Source of the DNA: Pontimonas sp.
Lineage (GTDB): Bacteria; Actinomycetota; Actinomycetes; Actinomycetales; Microbacteriaceae
DNA length: 17,973 nt
Direction: 5' to 3'
Assembly (NCBI GenBank): GCA_021741925.1
Contig: JAIOWW010000010.1
Coordinates: forward strand, 1 to 17,973
The position numbers and the translations under genes were made by a program. Below, one piece after another: positions 1 through 7,412 of this stretch. Below the pieces are notes generated by a model. It had not been told where the DNA came from and ran no database searches. It saw only the letters and a program-made list of their open reading frames with translations. Position 1 is the stretch's first letter. Every line of letters begins with the position of its first letter.

Positions 1-513
1 CCTCACAACTTCTCGGACAAGATCATCCGTCCAGGGGACCAAGCGTTCTTTGACATCATCCACTCGTTCAACGGGTATCGCACCTGTTACTACCGGACCT
101 TCTCGGTAGGTAGCTCTACTCCTGCTCAGCACGATGCCTACACGAAGGCTCGCGAGTGGATGGACGCTGCCATCGCCAAGGTCGGTCCTGGTGTGGGTAC
201 TGACGAGGTCGCGGCGTTGTGGCCCAAGGCCACCGAGTTTGGTTTCCCCAACGAAATGGAAGCCTTTGGCTTGCAGTTCGGTCACGGCTTGGGATTGGGT
301 CTACACGAGCGGCCCATCATCTCTCGTCTCAATTCGTTGTCACACCCTGTTGAGATTAAGGCAGGAATGGTGTTTGCGTTGGAGACCTATTGCCCCGCTC
401 CGGATGGCATCTCTGCTGCCCGAATCGAGGAGGAAGTCGTTATCACCGAGACGGGAGCTCAGGTTCTTACCCGATTCCCAGCACAAGAGCTTTTTGTCGC
501 GAACCCCTACTAG
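1..513 (+). CDS. M24 family metallohydrolase (Xaa-Pro peptidase/creatinase-like), C-terminal part
   Basis: The reading frame is open from base 1 to the TAG at 511-513 and gives 170 residues of the C-terminal pita-bread fold; the start lies upstream of the window. Visible M24 landmarks are FFDII (first metal Asp, residue 18), a GY..RTF segment (25-34), GHGLGLGLHERP (metal His plus substrate His), ETYCP (metal Glu) and RIEEEVV (last metal Glu). The second metal Asp, expected 11 residues after the first, is Cys in GYRTCYYRTF. The family hydrolyses X-Pro dipeptides, creatine or N-acetylated ectoine-type amides, and some members act without metal or as lyases, so the substrate cannot be named. It converges on the ketopantoate-reductase-like gene with a 21 bp gap in which I see no clear terminator. 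It may serve the same catabolic island, but this is inferred only from position. Confidence 0.85.
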   Translation, partial: PHNFSDKIIRPGDQAFFDIIHSFNGYRTCYYRTFSVGSSTPAQHDAYTKAREWMDAAIAKVGPGVGTDEVAALWPKATEFGFPNEMEAFGLQFGHGLGLGLHERPIISRLNSLSHPVEIKAGMVFALETYCPAPDGISAARIEEEVVITETGAQVLTRFPAQELFVANPY

Positions 514-534
514 GGGCTTAATGACGGGTCTTGC

Positions 535-1557
535 TTAGGCTTGCCCTGCCGCGACGAGGAGCGCCTTGTTCTCCCATGACGGGGTGAGCTCACGAGATTC
601 GATGCGTTTCGCGATGTCAAGAATGGCCTGATTGACCGGTGTTGCCATGCCGATATCGAGGCCCTTCTTGACGACATAACCGCTGAAAGCGTCGAGCTCT
701 GCTCGACGGCCCTTATCCCAATCCTGGAGAACCGCGACCCGAGTTGTGGGCTGTGAGAACCTGGCCAGTACCGCGTCGAGCAAATCCAGGGCGTACTGAT
801 CGGAATCGGGCACGTCCGAGGCTGCGATTCCGAGCGAGGGCATGAATGTCACACCGAGAGCCTGAGCAACGGCATATGCCTCACGGGAGGCTTGATCCAT
901 GGCGGCGCGAACTTCCGGGTCATTAGCGGCTTCCATCAGGGGCGCTCCCAGAATGCCGGAGGGCAACATCTCTGGAATGTTGGCCAGGAGCTTCATCCAT
1001 TTCGCGGAGCGGATGTCCTGAGTAATCTCAACCTGTGCGGCATGGGACAGTAGCTCGTGGACCTGCTCCACTCGCTTCGTGACGGGGCCGTCCGCCGAAC
1101 CGACCGCCAGCCAGGTTCCCTCCCTGGTGACCTCGCGATTAACGAGGCCAGGCTCTGGCATGTTCGCCGCAATTCCTACGACACAACCCACGGTGCGCTC
1201 GGGTCCCAAGATTTCTGAGACCTCGTCGATTGTCATACCGTTTTGGGTCCCGACAAAGACAGAGTCCGCAGTCATCAGTGGTTTCATCAGCTCAGCGACC
1301 CACCGGGTGTCATAGGACTTCACCCCACTGAAGACGATGTCAAAGGGTTCATACAGCTCAGCAATCTGAGAGATGTGGAGGGGGTGAAAGCGAGTGTGTT
1401 CGGAACCACTGGGCATGTTCACTGTCAATCCAGAGGAGCGAATCGCCTCGACATGTGAGGCCCACGGATCGATGACGGTGACGTCGACCCCGGCGTTGAT
1501 GAGGTCCGCACTGAGGGACGCCCCCACAGCACCTGCTCCACAGAAGGCAACTCTCAT
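535..1557 (-). CDS. Ketopantoate reductase (PanE/ApbA) family NAD(P)-dependent oxidoreductase
   Basis: A 340-residue protein starting MRVAFCGAGAVG, with a Rossmann GxGxxG at residues 7-12. The ATG at 1557 is chosen over a longer frame to 1626: the longer frame overlaps the upstream gene, while this ATG has AGGA overlapping the upstream TAG stop. PanE-type residues are present: GVKSYDT (Lys80), QNG (Asn106), WMKLLAN (Lys189, Asn193) and RRAELDAFSGY (Glu287). These correspond to the catalytic Lys, Asn and Glu of Escherichia coli PanE. It is longer than a typical PanE (about 300 residues) and is the last gene of a five-gene minus-strand catabolic operon, 10 bp after its neighbour. The real substrate is therefore more likely a related 2-oxo or 2-hydroxy acid in a degradative path than biosynthetic ketopantoate. 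The family call is firm; the substrate is inference. Confidence 0.88.
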   Translation of the reverse strand: MRVAFCGAGAVGASLSADLINAGVDVTVIDPWASHVEAIRSSGLTVNMPSGSEHTRFHPLHISQIAELYEPFDIVFSGVKSYDTRWVAELMKPLMTADSVFVGTQNGMTIDEVSEILGPERTVGCVVGIAANMPEPGLVNREVTREGTWLAVGSADGPVTKRVEQVHELLSHAAQVEITQDIRSAKWMKLLANIPEMLPSGILGAPLMEAANDPEVRAAMDQASREAYAVAQALGVTFMPSLGIAASDVPDSDQYALDLLDAVLARFSQPTTRVAVLQDWDKGRRAELDAFSGYVVKKGLDIGMATPVNQAILDIAKRIESRELTPSWENKALLVAAGQA

Positions 1558-1567
1558 GGTGTTCGTC

Positions 1568-2437
1568 CTAACTCTTCTTCTGATTGAGGGTGATTTCAGC
1601 CACAGCTGACCAGTCTTTGTCCGCAAGATCAGGGTCAGCCAGCGCAGTCTCGAACAGTTCGCGCAGGAGAGAACTCGTGGGAAGTGAGATACCGGCTGCT
1701 TCCGCTGTGGCCTCGGCGAGACCCAAATCCTTGAGTCCCAGCTCCAGCGAGAACGCGGCCGGGGTGTAGTTCCTCTCTGCGATCAGGGTGCCATACCCCG
1801 TGAACACGACCCCACCAAAGAGCGTTGAGGTCAAGACCTTAACAAAGTCGGAAGGCTTCACGCCGGCTGATGTCGCTATCGCGATGGATTCTGCGAGAGA
1901 TTGAAGGGCATGGATGATGCTGTAGTTCACCGCGATCTTGACCACGTTGGCGGTGTGGGGGAGCTCACCCAGGGGCCACGTTTTGGTTCCCATGGCATCA
2001 AACAGCGGCTGCAGCAGAGCAATATCGTCGGTCAATCCGGCGGCCAAGATGTTGAGACCGCCGGAGGCGGCGACACTCGGTCTGCCCAGAACCGGGGAGG
2101 CCACGTAGCCGTGTCCTGCCTGCTGGAACCGCGCGCTGAGCACCCGCGCCATGTCGGGGCTGACCGAGGCCATGTTGGCGTGGACGATTCTGTGTGAGGG
2201 CAGATTGTTCTCACACAGAACGGCATCCACCGCGACATCGTTGGCAAGCATGGAGACCGAGAGATCGGCAGCCAGTGCCTCAGCCGGTGTCTCCACTGCG
2301 GTGGCGCCGAGCGAAGCGAGCTCGTCCCTCGGCCCGGCGGAACGGTTCCAGACAACGACATCGTGTCCGGCGTCAATCAAGCGTCGAGCCATCGCCTGGC
2401 CCATCGAGCCCAGCCCCAGGAAGCCGACTCGCGACAT
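1568..2437 (-). CDS. 3-hydroxyisobutyrate dehydrogenase-like (beta-hydroxyacid dehydrogenase) oxidoreductase
   Basis: A 289-residue NAD(P)-dependent beta-hydroxyacid dehydrogenase. The N-terminal Rossmann motif is GLGSMG at residues 8-13, a MASVSP segment (89-94) sits at the usual substrate-binding place, and TANVVKIAVNY (163-172) carries the catalytic Lys167 and Asn171. The usual APVSGG stretch reads SPVLGRPSVAASGG, a version seen in uncharacterised reductases of this superfamily. The ATG at 2437 is preferred to a TTG at 2452 because GGAAGG lies about 8 nt upstream of it; the gene then starts 2 bp after the aldehyde dehydrogenase stop, so the pair are probably translationally coupled. The family oxidises the terminal CH2OH of beta-hydroxy acids to a semialdehyde, and the aldehyde dehydrogenase immediately upstream in the operon could take the product. 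Glyoxylate or tartronate semialdehyde reductase activity is an alternative. Confidence 0.86.
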   Translation of the reverse strand: MSRVGFLGLGSMGQAMARRLIDAGHDVVVWNRSAGPRDELASLGATAVETPAEALAADLSVSMLANDVAVDAVLCENNLPSHRIVHANMASVSPDMARVLSARFQQAGHGYVASPVLGRPSVAASGGLNILAAGLTDDIALLQPLFDAMGTKTWPLGELPHTANVVKIAVNYSIIHALQSLAESIAIATSAGVKPSDFVKVLTSTLFGGVVFTGYGTLIAERNYTPAAFSLELGLKDLGLAEATAEAAGISLPTSSLLRELFETALADPDLADKDWSAVAEITLNQKKS

Positions 2438-2439
2438 CG

Positions 2440-3816
2440 TTACGCCTTCCAAACCGTCTTAAAGTTGCAGAACTCCCGAATCCCAGGGGCTCCGAGTTCG
2501 CGACCAAAGCCAGAGTCCTTCACGCCTCCAAAAGGAAGCTCGGGGTAGGAGATGGTCATGCCATTGACGAACACAGCCCCTGCTTCGATGTTCTTGATAA
2601 AGAACTCGGTATCGCTGTCGTCCTCGGTCCAGAGCGCTGAGGACAAACCAAACGTGGTCTGGTTCGCGATCTCTGCTGCCTCCTCACGGGAGGACACTTT
2701 GTAGACGCTTGCGACGGGTCCGAATGCCTCCTCCATGACCAAGCGCATACCTGGCTTCAGTTCGTCGACGATGGTGGGCGTATAGAACCAGCCAGACATA
2801 TCAGGAGCCTCACCTCCGGTGAGGATTCGCGCGCCCTTGTCGCGTGCGTCGTCCACTAGGTCAGCAATTTCCTGGCGCCCACGCTCGGTCGCCAAAGGGC
2901 CGACCTGTGTGGCGGGGTCTAGCGGATCGCCCACCACGAGTGCGGACATTTTGGCCACAAACATCTCGACGAATGCGTCGTAAATGTCTGCGTGAACCAC
3001 GAAGCGCTTGCCCGCGATACAGGACTGTCCGTTGTTGCTAATGCGCGCGTTGACCGCCACGGTCGTCGCCTTATCGAGATCAGCAGAGGGCATGACGATG
3101 AAGGCGTCCGATCCGCCGAGTTCCATTACTGCAGGCTTGATGTGCGCACCGGCCTGAGCGGCCACAGCGCGCCCAGCTGGCTCAGAGCCCGTCAAGGTGA
3201 CGGCCTTGATGCGGCGATCTTCGAGCAATCCGGCGATGGGGCCAGCACCGGTCAGAATCGTGGTGAAGGAACCGTCGGGGAAACCAGCGCGGGTGAAGAC
3301 GCTATCGAGGTACAGGGCTGAGTGCGGGACGTTCGAGGCGTGCTTCAGGAGACCGGTGTTGCCTGCCATCAAAGCTGGAGCGGCAAAACGGATGACCTGC
3401 CACAGCGGGTAGTTCCAGGGCATGACAGCGAGAACGACTCCCAGTGGCTGGTAGTGCAGATACGCGGAGGACGCGTTGACGGCACTGGGGTCTTCCAGGG
3501 GCTCATCGGCGAGAAACTTCTCGGCATTGGTGGCGTAGAAGCGCATGTTCTTTGCGCACTTGAGTACCTCAGCCTCAGCCTGCACGATGGGCTTACCCAT
3601 CTCAATGACCAGCATTTTGGCCAAGTCTTGGACCTCAGACTCCATAATGTCTGCTGCCTTCTTCATCCACACGGCTCGCTCGGCGTAACTTGTTTCTCTC
3701 AGAGCCTCAAAAGCGCTCTGAGTTTTCTGGACTCTCGCCTCAACCTCGTCGGCCGTGTGCTCTGCAAAAGTTTCAATGGTTTCGCCGGTGGCGGGGTTAA
3801 CAACTGCGATGGTCAT
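2440..3816 (-). CDS. gabD: NAD(P)-dependent aldehyde dehydrogenase, succinate-semialdehyde dehydrogenase (GabD1) type
   Basis: A full-length 458-residue class I aldehyde dehydrogenase, matching the roughly 457-residue mycobacterial GabD1 in length. The start MTIAVVNPATGETI is typical of that group. The catalytic set is present: MPWNYP with Asn134, Lys157 in LLKHASN for cofactor binding, MELGGSD with general base Glu231, and NGQSC with nucleophile Cys265. The C-terminal segment ELPFGGVKDSGFGRELG is also characteristic. The reaction is oxidation of an aldehyde, classically succinate semialdehyde, to the acid with NAD(P)+. No GABA aminotransferase is present. With a hydroxyacid dehydrogenase next door, its physiological substrate may be another semialdehyde, so the gene symbol reflects homology and not a proven role. 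It lies 11 bp after the GntR stop with purine-rich AGGAATAGAGAG upstream. Confidence 0.92.
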   Translation of the reverse strand: MTIAVVNPATGETIETFAEHTADEVEARVQKTQSAFEALRETSYAERAVWMKKAADIMESEVQDLAKMLVIEMGKPIVQAEAEVLKCAKNMRFYATNAEKFLADEPLEDPSAVNASSAYLHYQPLGVVLAVMPWNYPLWQVIRFAAPALMAGNTGLLKHASNVPHSALYLDSVFTRAGFPDGSFTTILTGAGPIAGLLEDRRIKAVTLTGSEPAGRAVAAQAGAHIKPAVMELGGSDAFIVMPSADLDKATTVAVNARISNNGQSCIAGKRFVVHADIYDAFVEMFVAKMSALVVGDPLDPATQVGPLATERGRQEIADLVDDARDKGARILTGGEAPDMSGWFYTPTIVDELKPGMRLVMEEAFGPVASVYKVSSREEAAEIANQTTFGLSSALWTEDDSDTEFFIKNIEAGAVFVNGMTISYPELPFGGVKDSGFGRELGAPGIREFCNFKTVWKA

Positions 3817-3827
3817 GGTGTTTCTCT

Positions 3828-4514
3828 CTATTCCTGATCGGGGTCGGTATCGGGGAAAATTTCGGGGTGTCGCTCGAGGTTCACTCGAGTGCGACGGATG
3901 TGGATGGCCACAATCTGCTCAGCGAGCTTCATATCTCCATCCCGCAGAGCGCTCACCAGCATGTGGTGGTCGTCGTGGAAGATCCGCATGTGTTCCTGAT
4001 CGACCAGCCCTGTGTAGGCGCGTCGGTAGGGCTGTGTGGTGTTCCAGAGCCTCGTGACGAGGTCACGCAAGACATAGGTTCCTTCAGCCCGATAGGTGGC
4101 GAAGTGAAATTGACGATCGAGTTCGAGAAATTCCTCGATGTCATCTGACGCCTCCATCTTCTGGGCTAGGCCATCAAGAGTGTGGATGACCTCGTCGGTC
4201 AGATGCTCCGCCGAGTGTCGCAGTAGCAGAGGCTCAAGGCGCTCTCTCGTTTGATACACCTCCGAGCACTGGGCCATCGTCAAACTCTGTACCCATGCTC
4301 CAGTGTTGGCGACGAGTCGCACTAAGCCCTCTGATTCGAGCTGACGGAGCGCTTCTCGCACCGGAATCCGTGAGCCACCGTATCGCTCGGCAAGTTCCTC
4401 CTGCACGATCCGCTCGCCGGGTTGGTGCTCACCAGAGAGAATGGCGCGTCGCACAGCTTCAGCGATGCGTGCGCTCGCGGAGCCATCGCGGGTAGTGGGT
4501 GTGACCTCAGCCAT
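3828..4514 (-). CDS. GntR family transcriptional regulator, FCD (FadR-like) subfamily
   Basis: A 228-residue regulator. The N-terminal winged helix (about residues 12-78) includes GEHQPGERI, the GSRIPVREALRQLESEGLV recognition region and the wing VANTGAWV. The C-terminal all-helical FCD domain (about 85-215) keeps the usual metal-site residues Asp133 and His137 (LDRQFH), a His in DDHHML (183/184) and His205 (AIHIRR). Such proteins usually repress local catabolic operons and release DNA on binding a carboxylic acid. It is second in the minus-strand operon, 3 bp after the VOC gene, with a poor Shine-Dalgarno, suggesting coupled low-level translation. The most likely target is the divergent promoter at 5043-5177, which would give negative autoregulation plus control of the E1/E2 genes. 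The effector is unknown. Confidence 0.92.
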   Translation of the reverse strand: MAEVTPTTRDGSASARIAEAVRRAILSGEHQPGERIVQEELAERYGGSRIPVREALRQLESEGLVRLVANTGAWVQSLTMAQCSEVYQTRERLEPLLLRHSAEHLTDEVIHTLDGLAQKMEASDDIEEFLELDRQFHFATYRAEGTYVLRDLVTRLWNTTQPYRRAYTGLVDQEHMRIFHDDHHMLVSALRDGDMKLAEQIVAIHIRRTRVNLERHPEIFPDTDPDQE

Positions 4515-4517
4515 GGG

Positions 4518-5042
4518 CTAGTCAGCCGGCCTTGTTGGGTTCCACATCACGACTTCGCTTTCAGCCTCATACGCCTTGCCATTGGGGTAGCTGACCAATT
4601 CGCACTGCATTCCCCACGGCGTCAAGAAGTAAATCCAGCGCTGCCCTGCAGCGCCCTGCTTACTGATAACAATATCGCCCAAGACCTCGACACCTTCTGA
4701 CCTGAGGTAGTCGATTGCTAGGTCAAGATCGTCGACATAGAACGCGAGATGGTGTCCGCCGATGTCTGAGTTTCGGGGCTGGGATGCTGGTGGCTCGGGA
4801 GTTGTCCACTCGAAGATCTCGAAGTTCGTCCCATGTCCGCAACGGAAGTGACGGTTCTCTTTGATGACCGACCGGGGGTGAACATTGAGTTGTTCTTCCA
4901 TCCAGTCGTCCTCACGCTCAAAGGGACCGAGCGCATAGACGCGTTGGCAGCCAATGATGTCCACAAAGAAGCGCTCAGCTTGGTCAAGGTCTGGCACCGT
5001 GAAGCCGATGTGATCGGTTCCCCGCATTCCCGGTAAGGGCAT
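4518..5042 (-). CDS. VOC family protein (glyoxalase/extradiol dioxygenase fold)
   Basis: A 174-residue protein with two tandem beta-alpha-beta-beta-beta modules. Module 1 opens GTDHIGFTVPDLDQAERFF, carrying His11, and closes FEIFEW with Glu75/Glu78. Module 2 opens GGHHLAFYVDDLD with His97/98 and closes GMQCELVSYP with Glu148. These positions suit the His/Glu metal site of vicinal-oxygen-chelate enzymes. The longer frame to 5132 is rejected because the ATG at 5042 has AGAGGAG at a good distance and begins directly before the domain. The fold covers glyoxalases, isomerases, epimerases and ring-cleaving dioxygenases, and the sequence alone does not choose between them. As the first gene of the minus-strand operon it probably acts on an intermediate of the same pathway. 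Confidence 0.85.
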   Translation of the reverse strand: MPLPGMRGTDHIGFTVPDLDQAERFFVDIIGCQRVYALGPFEREDDWMEEQLNVHPRSVIKENRHFRCGHGTNFEIFEWTTPEPPASQPRNSDIGGHHLAFYVDDLDLAIDYLRSEGVEVLGDIVISKQGAAGQRWIYFLTPWGMQCELVSYPNGKAYEAESEVVMWNPTRPAD

Positions 5043-5112
5043 GTCCCAACTCCTCTGTGGTGGACTGATTGCATCCAGTATGGTGCTTTTCTCCACATAT
5101 TTCCACCTAATT

Positions 5113-5153
5113 TTCGGTAAATGAGGTGACATTGGATACTATCTGGTGTACCG
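5113..5153. promoter_or_regulatory. Divergent promoter region with candidate GntR operator
   Basis: The 135 bp between the VOC and E1 start codons must hold both divergent promoters. For the plus strand, TACTAT at 5137-5142 is a fair -10 hexamer, with a weak -35 (TTCGGT, 5113-5118) 18 bp upstream. Immediately after it lies TGGTGTACCG (5144-5153), whose core GGT-GT-ACC is a near-palindrome like the TGGT-N2-ACCA sites used by FCD-type GntR proteins. On the opposite strand TTGACG (5154-5159) and TAGTAT (5133-5138) could be -35 and -10 with a short 15 bp spacer, placing the same palindrome between them. One bound repressor could then block both directions. This is read by eye only. Confidence 0.4.
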
Positions 5154-5177
5154 TGGCGTCAATCCCAATGAGGGGAT

Positions 5178-7412
5178 ATGCGCGATGGCACTACGCGCAC
5201 GACACGGAAGAAGGCCACTGTGGCGAAAGAAAAGAAACTCCTCCCGCTGGAGCAGTGGGTAGAAATCAGCACCGAAAAATCTGACTGGGATAGCGCTGAC
5301 CCCTCCCTGCTGCACACCATGCTGGTGCAGCTCCACCTCATCCGTGCCTTCGAAGAGACAGTTCTCGAACTCGCCGGCGAGGGACTCGTCCATGGGCCCG
5401 CTCACTCGTCCGTAGGCCAAGAAGGTGGAGCAGTGGGCTCCATAGTGGGTCTTCGAGCCACAGACTCCATCAACGGTTCACACCGAGGGCACCACCAGTT
5501 CCTGGCAAAAGCGCTGCGCTTTGTTGCCCCGCACGGTTTTGATGCATCCAACCCCGTCACCCCCGAGATTCAGGGAGTACTGCAGAAGACTCTGGCAGAG
5601 ATCCTCGGGCTTGCCCAGGGATTCTGCAAAGGCCGAGGCGGCTCCATGCACTTGCAGTGGCACGAGGCTGGGTGTCTTGGCACCAACGCGATTGTGGGTG
5701 GTGGTGTTCCTCTGGCTGCCGGTAACGCGTGGGCGCAGAAGCATTCCCACACCGATGATTTGACGGTCACCTACTTTGGCGATGGAGCCGTCAACATTGG
5801 CTCGGTGCTGGAGAGCATGAACCTCACCGCGGCGTGGGATATCCCGTTGGTGTTCTTCATCGAAAACAACCTGTACGCGGTCTCCACCACGGTGGAGGAA
5901 GCGACAGGTGAACCCCGCCTCTCGGGTCGTGGGGTGGGCTTCGGTGTTCCCTCGCTGCGCGTTGATGGCATGGACCCCTTAGCTGTTCACCTCGCGATGC
6001 AGAAAGCCGCCGATATTGCGCGATCCGGGAAGGGTCCCGTCGTGGTGGAGGCTGAGGTTTATCGCTTCTTCCACCAGAACGGCGCTTTCCCAGGGTCCGC
6101 TTTTGGCTACCGAAGTAAAGAAGAGGAAGCGGCCTGGCGTGAGCGTGATCCGCTCACTCGGATGGCGACCGAGATGATCTCTCGTGGCCTCATCACCCAA
6201 GACCAGGTTGACGGTGTGCGCCTCCAGGCTCAGACCGCGATGTCGAATGCTGCAGCTGAGTTGGTGGAGCAGGACCCCGACGGGAAAGGCGGGGTGCGAC
6301 GCATTAAGCCGGACCTGTGGCCAAGCCCCGACTTCGTCAATGTCGGTGTTCGAGGCGATTTGATGGAGCTCTCGGGTGCCAAGACTGTGGAAGCTTCTGA
6401 GTATCAGGGCGCCACAGAAAGCGTCCGTTTTGTTGATGCCGTCGCGGCGGTCATGGATCGACGCATGGAGCTTGACCCGAGGATTGTGCTTCTGGGTGAG
6501 GACATTCACCGTTTGAAGGGTGGCACCAACGGTGCGACTAAGGGACTGGCCGAGAAATACCCGGGTCGAGTACTGGGAACCCCGATTAGCGAGAACGCCT
6601 TTGTCGGGCTCGGGGGAGGAATGGCCCTCGATGGCCGATTCCGACCGGTAGTCGAGTTCATGTACCCCGATTTCCTGTGGGTTGCTGCCGATCAGGTGTT
6701 CAACCAGATCGGTAAGGCACGCCACATGTTTGGTGGGGAGTCACCGGTACCCCTGGTGCTTCGAACCAAAGTGGCCATGGGAACTGGTTACGGGTCCCAA
6801 CACTTGATGGATCCAGCAGGAATCTTCGCCACCGCTCCCGGCTGGCGGATCATGGCTCCCTCCACTGCCCACGATTACGTCGGCATGATGAATGCAGCGC
6901 TGGCGTGCGAAGATCCCGTGCTCGTCATTGAGCACGTGGATCTCTACGGGGGCAACGGTGATATTCCTTCCGGCGACCTGGACTACCAGATTCCTTTTGG
7001 GACGGCACGAATGGTCCGAGAGGGTTCTGAACTGACGGTTCTCTCCTACTTGTCGATGGTGGAGAAATCACACCAGGCGATTACCCAAACGGGGATGGAC
7101 GCAGAGCTCATCGATCTGCGTTTCCTTGACCAAGCAAGCGTGGACTGGGCGAGCATCGAGGCCAGTATCACGAAGACGAACGCCGTCATGATTGTGGAGC
7201 AAGGCGCCCGAGGCACCTCCTACGGAGGATGGCTTTCGGATGAAATCCAGCGCCGGTTCTTTGACCACCTGGATCAGCCCGTCCTTCGTGTCAGTGGGGG
7301 AGAAGCCTCCCCGAGTATTTCGAAGGTTCTCGAGGCAGCCGCAATCGCCGGCGTCGAGGACATCGTCGCTGGTCTTGAGCAGGCCCGCGTGAATTCAGGG
7401 GTTGGTCACTAA
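5178..7412 (+). CDS. Fused E1 alpha/beta 2-oxoacid (or acetoin) dehydrogenase, thiamine-diphosphate dependent
   Basis: A 744-residue fusion of E1 alpha (about residues 45-360) and E1 beta (about 417-735). The alpha half shows SHRGHH (101-106), GRGGSMH (152-158) and the thiamine diphosphate motif GDG...NN (201-231). The beta half shows LLGEDI (438-443), catalytic SENAF with Glu472, GSQHLMDP with His542, and a C-terminal transketolase-type domain (VLSYLSMVEK, IVEQGARG). E1 decarboxylates a 2-oxoacid, or cleaves acetoin, and transfers the acyl group to E2 lipoyl-lysine. The chain is consistent with branched-chain 2-oxoacid or acetoin dehydrogenases; I cannot separate these. Start: the ATG at 5178 has GAGGGG only 2 nt away, while an in-frame GTG at 5220 has GGAAGAAGG at 5 nt and may be the true start (730 residues). 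It overlaps E2 by 1 bp. No E3 gene is present. Confidence 0.93.
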   Translation: MRDGTTRTTRKKATVAKEKKLLPLEQWVEISTEKSDWDSADPSLLHTMLVQLHLIRAFEETVLELAGEGLVHGPAHSSVGQEGGAVGSIVGLRATDSINGSHRGHHQFLAKALRFVAPHGFDASNPVTPEIQGVLQKTLAEILGLAQGFCKGRGGSMHLQWHEAGCLGTNAIVGGGVPLAAGNAWAQKHSHTDDLTVTYFGDGAVNIGSVLESMNLTAAWDIPLVFFIENNLYAVSTTVEEATGEPRLSGRGVGFGVPSLRVDGMDPLAVHLAMQKAADIARSGKGPVVVEAEVYRFFHQNGAFPGSAFGYRSKEEEAAWRERDPLTRMATEMISRGLITQDQVDGVRLQAQTAMSNAAAELVEQDPDGKGGVRRIKPDLWPSPDFVNVGVRGDLMELSGAKTVEASEYQGATESVRFVDAVAAVMDRRMELDPRIVLLGEDIHRLKGGTNGATKGLAEKYPGRVLGTPISENAFVGLGGGMALDGRFRPVVEFMYPDFLWVAADQVFNQIGKARHMFGGESPVPLVLRTKVAMGTGYGSQHLMDPAGIFATAPGWRIMAPSTAHDYVGMMNAALACEDPVLVIEHVDLYGGNGDIPSGDLDYQIPFGTARMVREGSELTVLSYLSMVEKSHQAITQTGMDAELIDLRFLDQASVDWASIEASITKTNAVMIVEQGARGTSYGGWLSDEIQRRFFDHLDQPVLRVSGGEASPSISKVLEAAAIAGVEDIVAGLEQARVNSGVGH

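Noticed and set aside
514..534. Possible terminator between the convergent M24 and ketopantoate-reductase-like genes
   Set aside because: Only scattered GGGC/GCCC complementarity is seen, with no stable stem or T-run.
3322..3837. 171-codon plus-strand open frame over the aldehyde dehydrogenase
   Set aside because: Opposite to a complete aldehyde dehydrogenase with all catalytic residues; no family resemblance.
5979..6725. 248-codon open frame on the minus strand inside the E1 gene
   Set aside because: It lies wholly antisense to the well-conserved E1 coding region, has no recognisable domain or ribosome-binding site, and is a codon-bias shadow.
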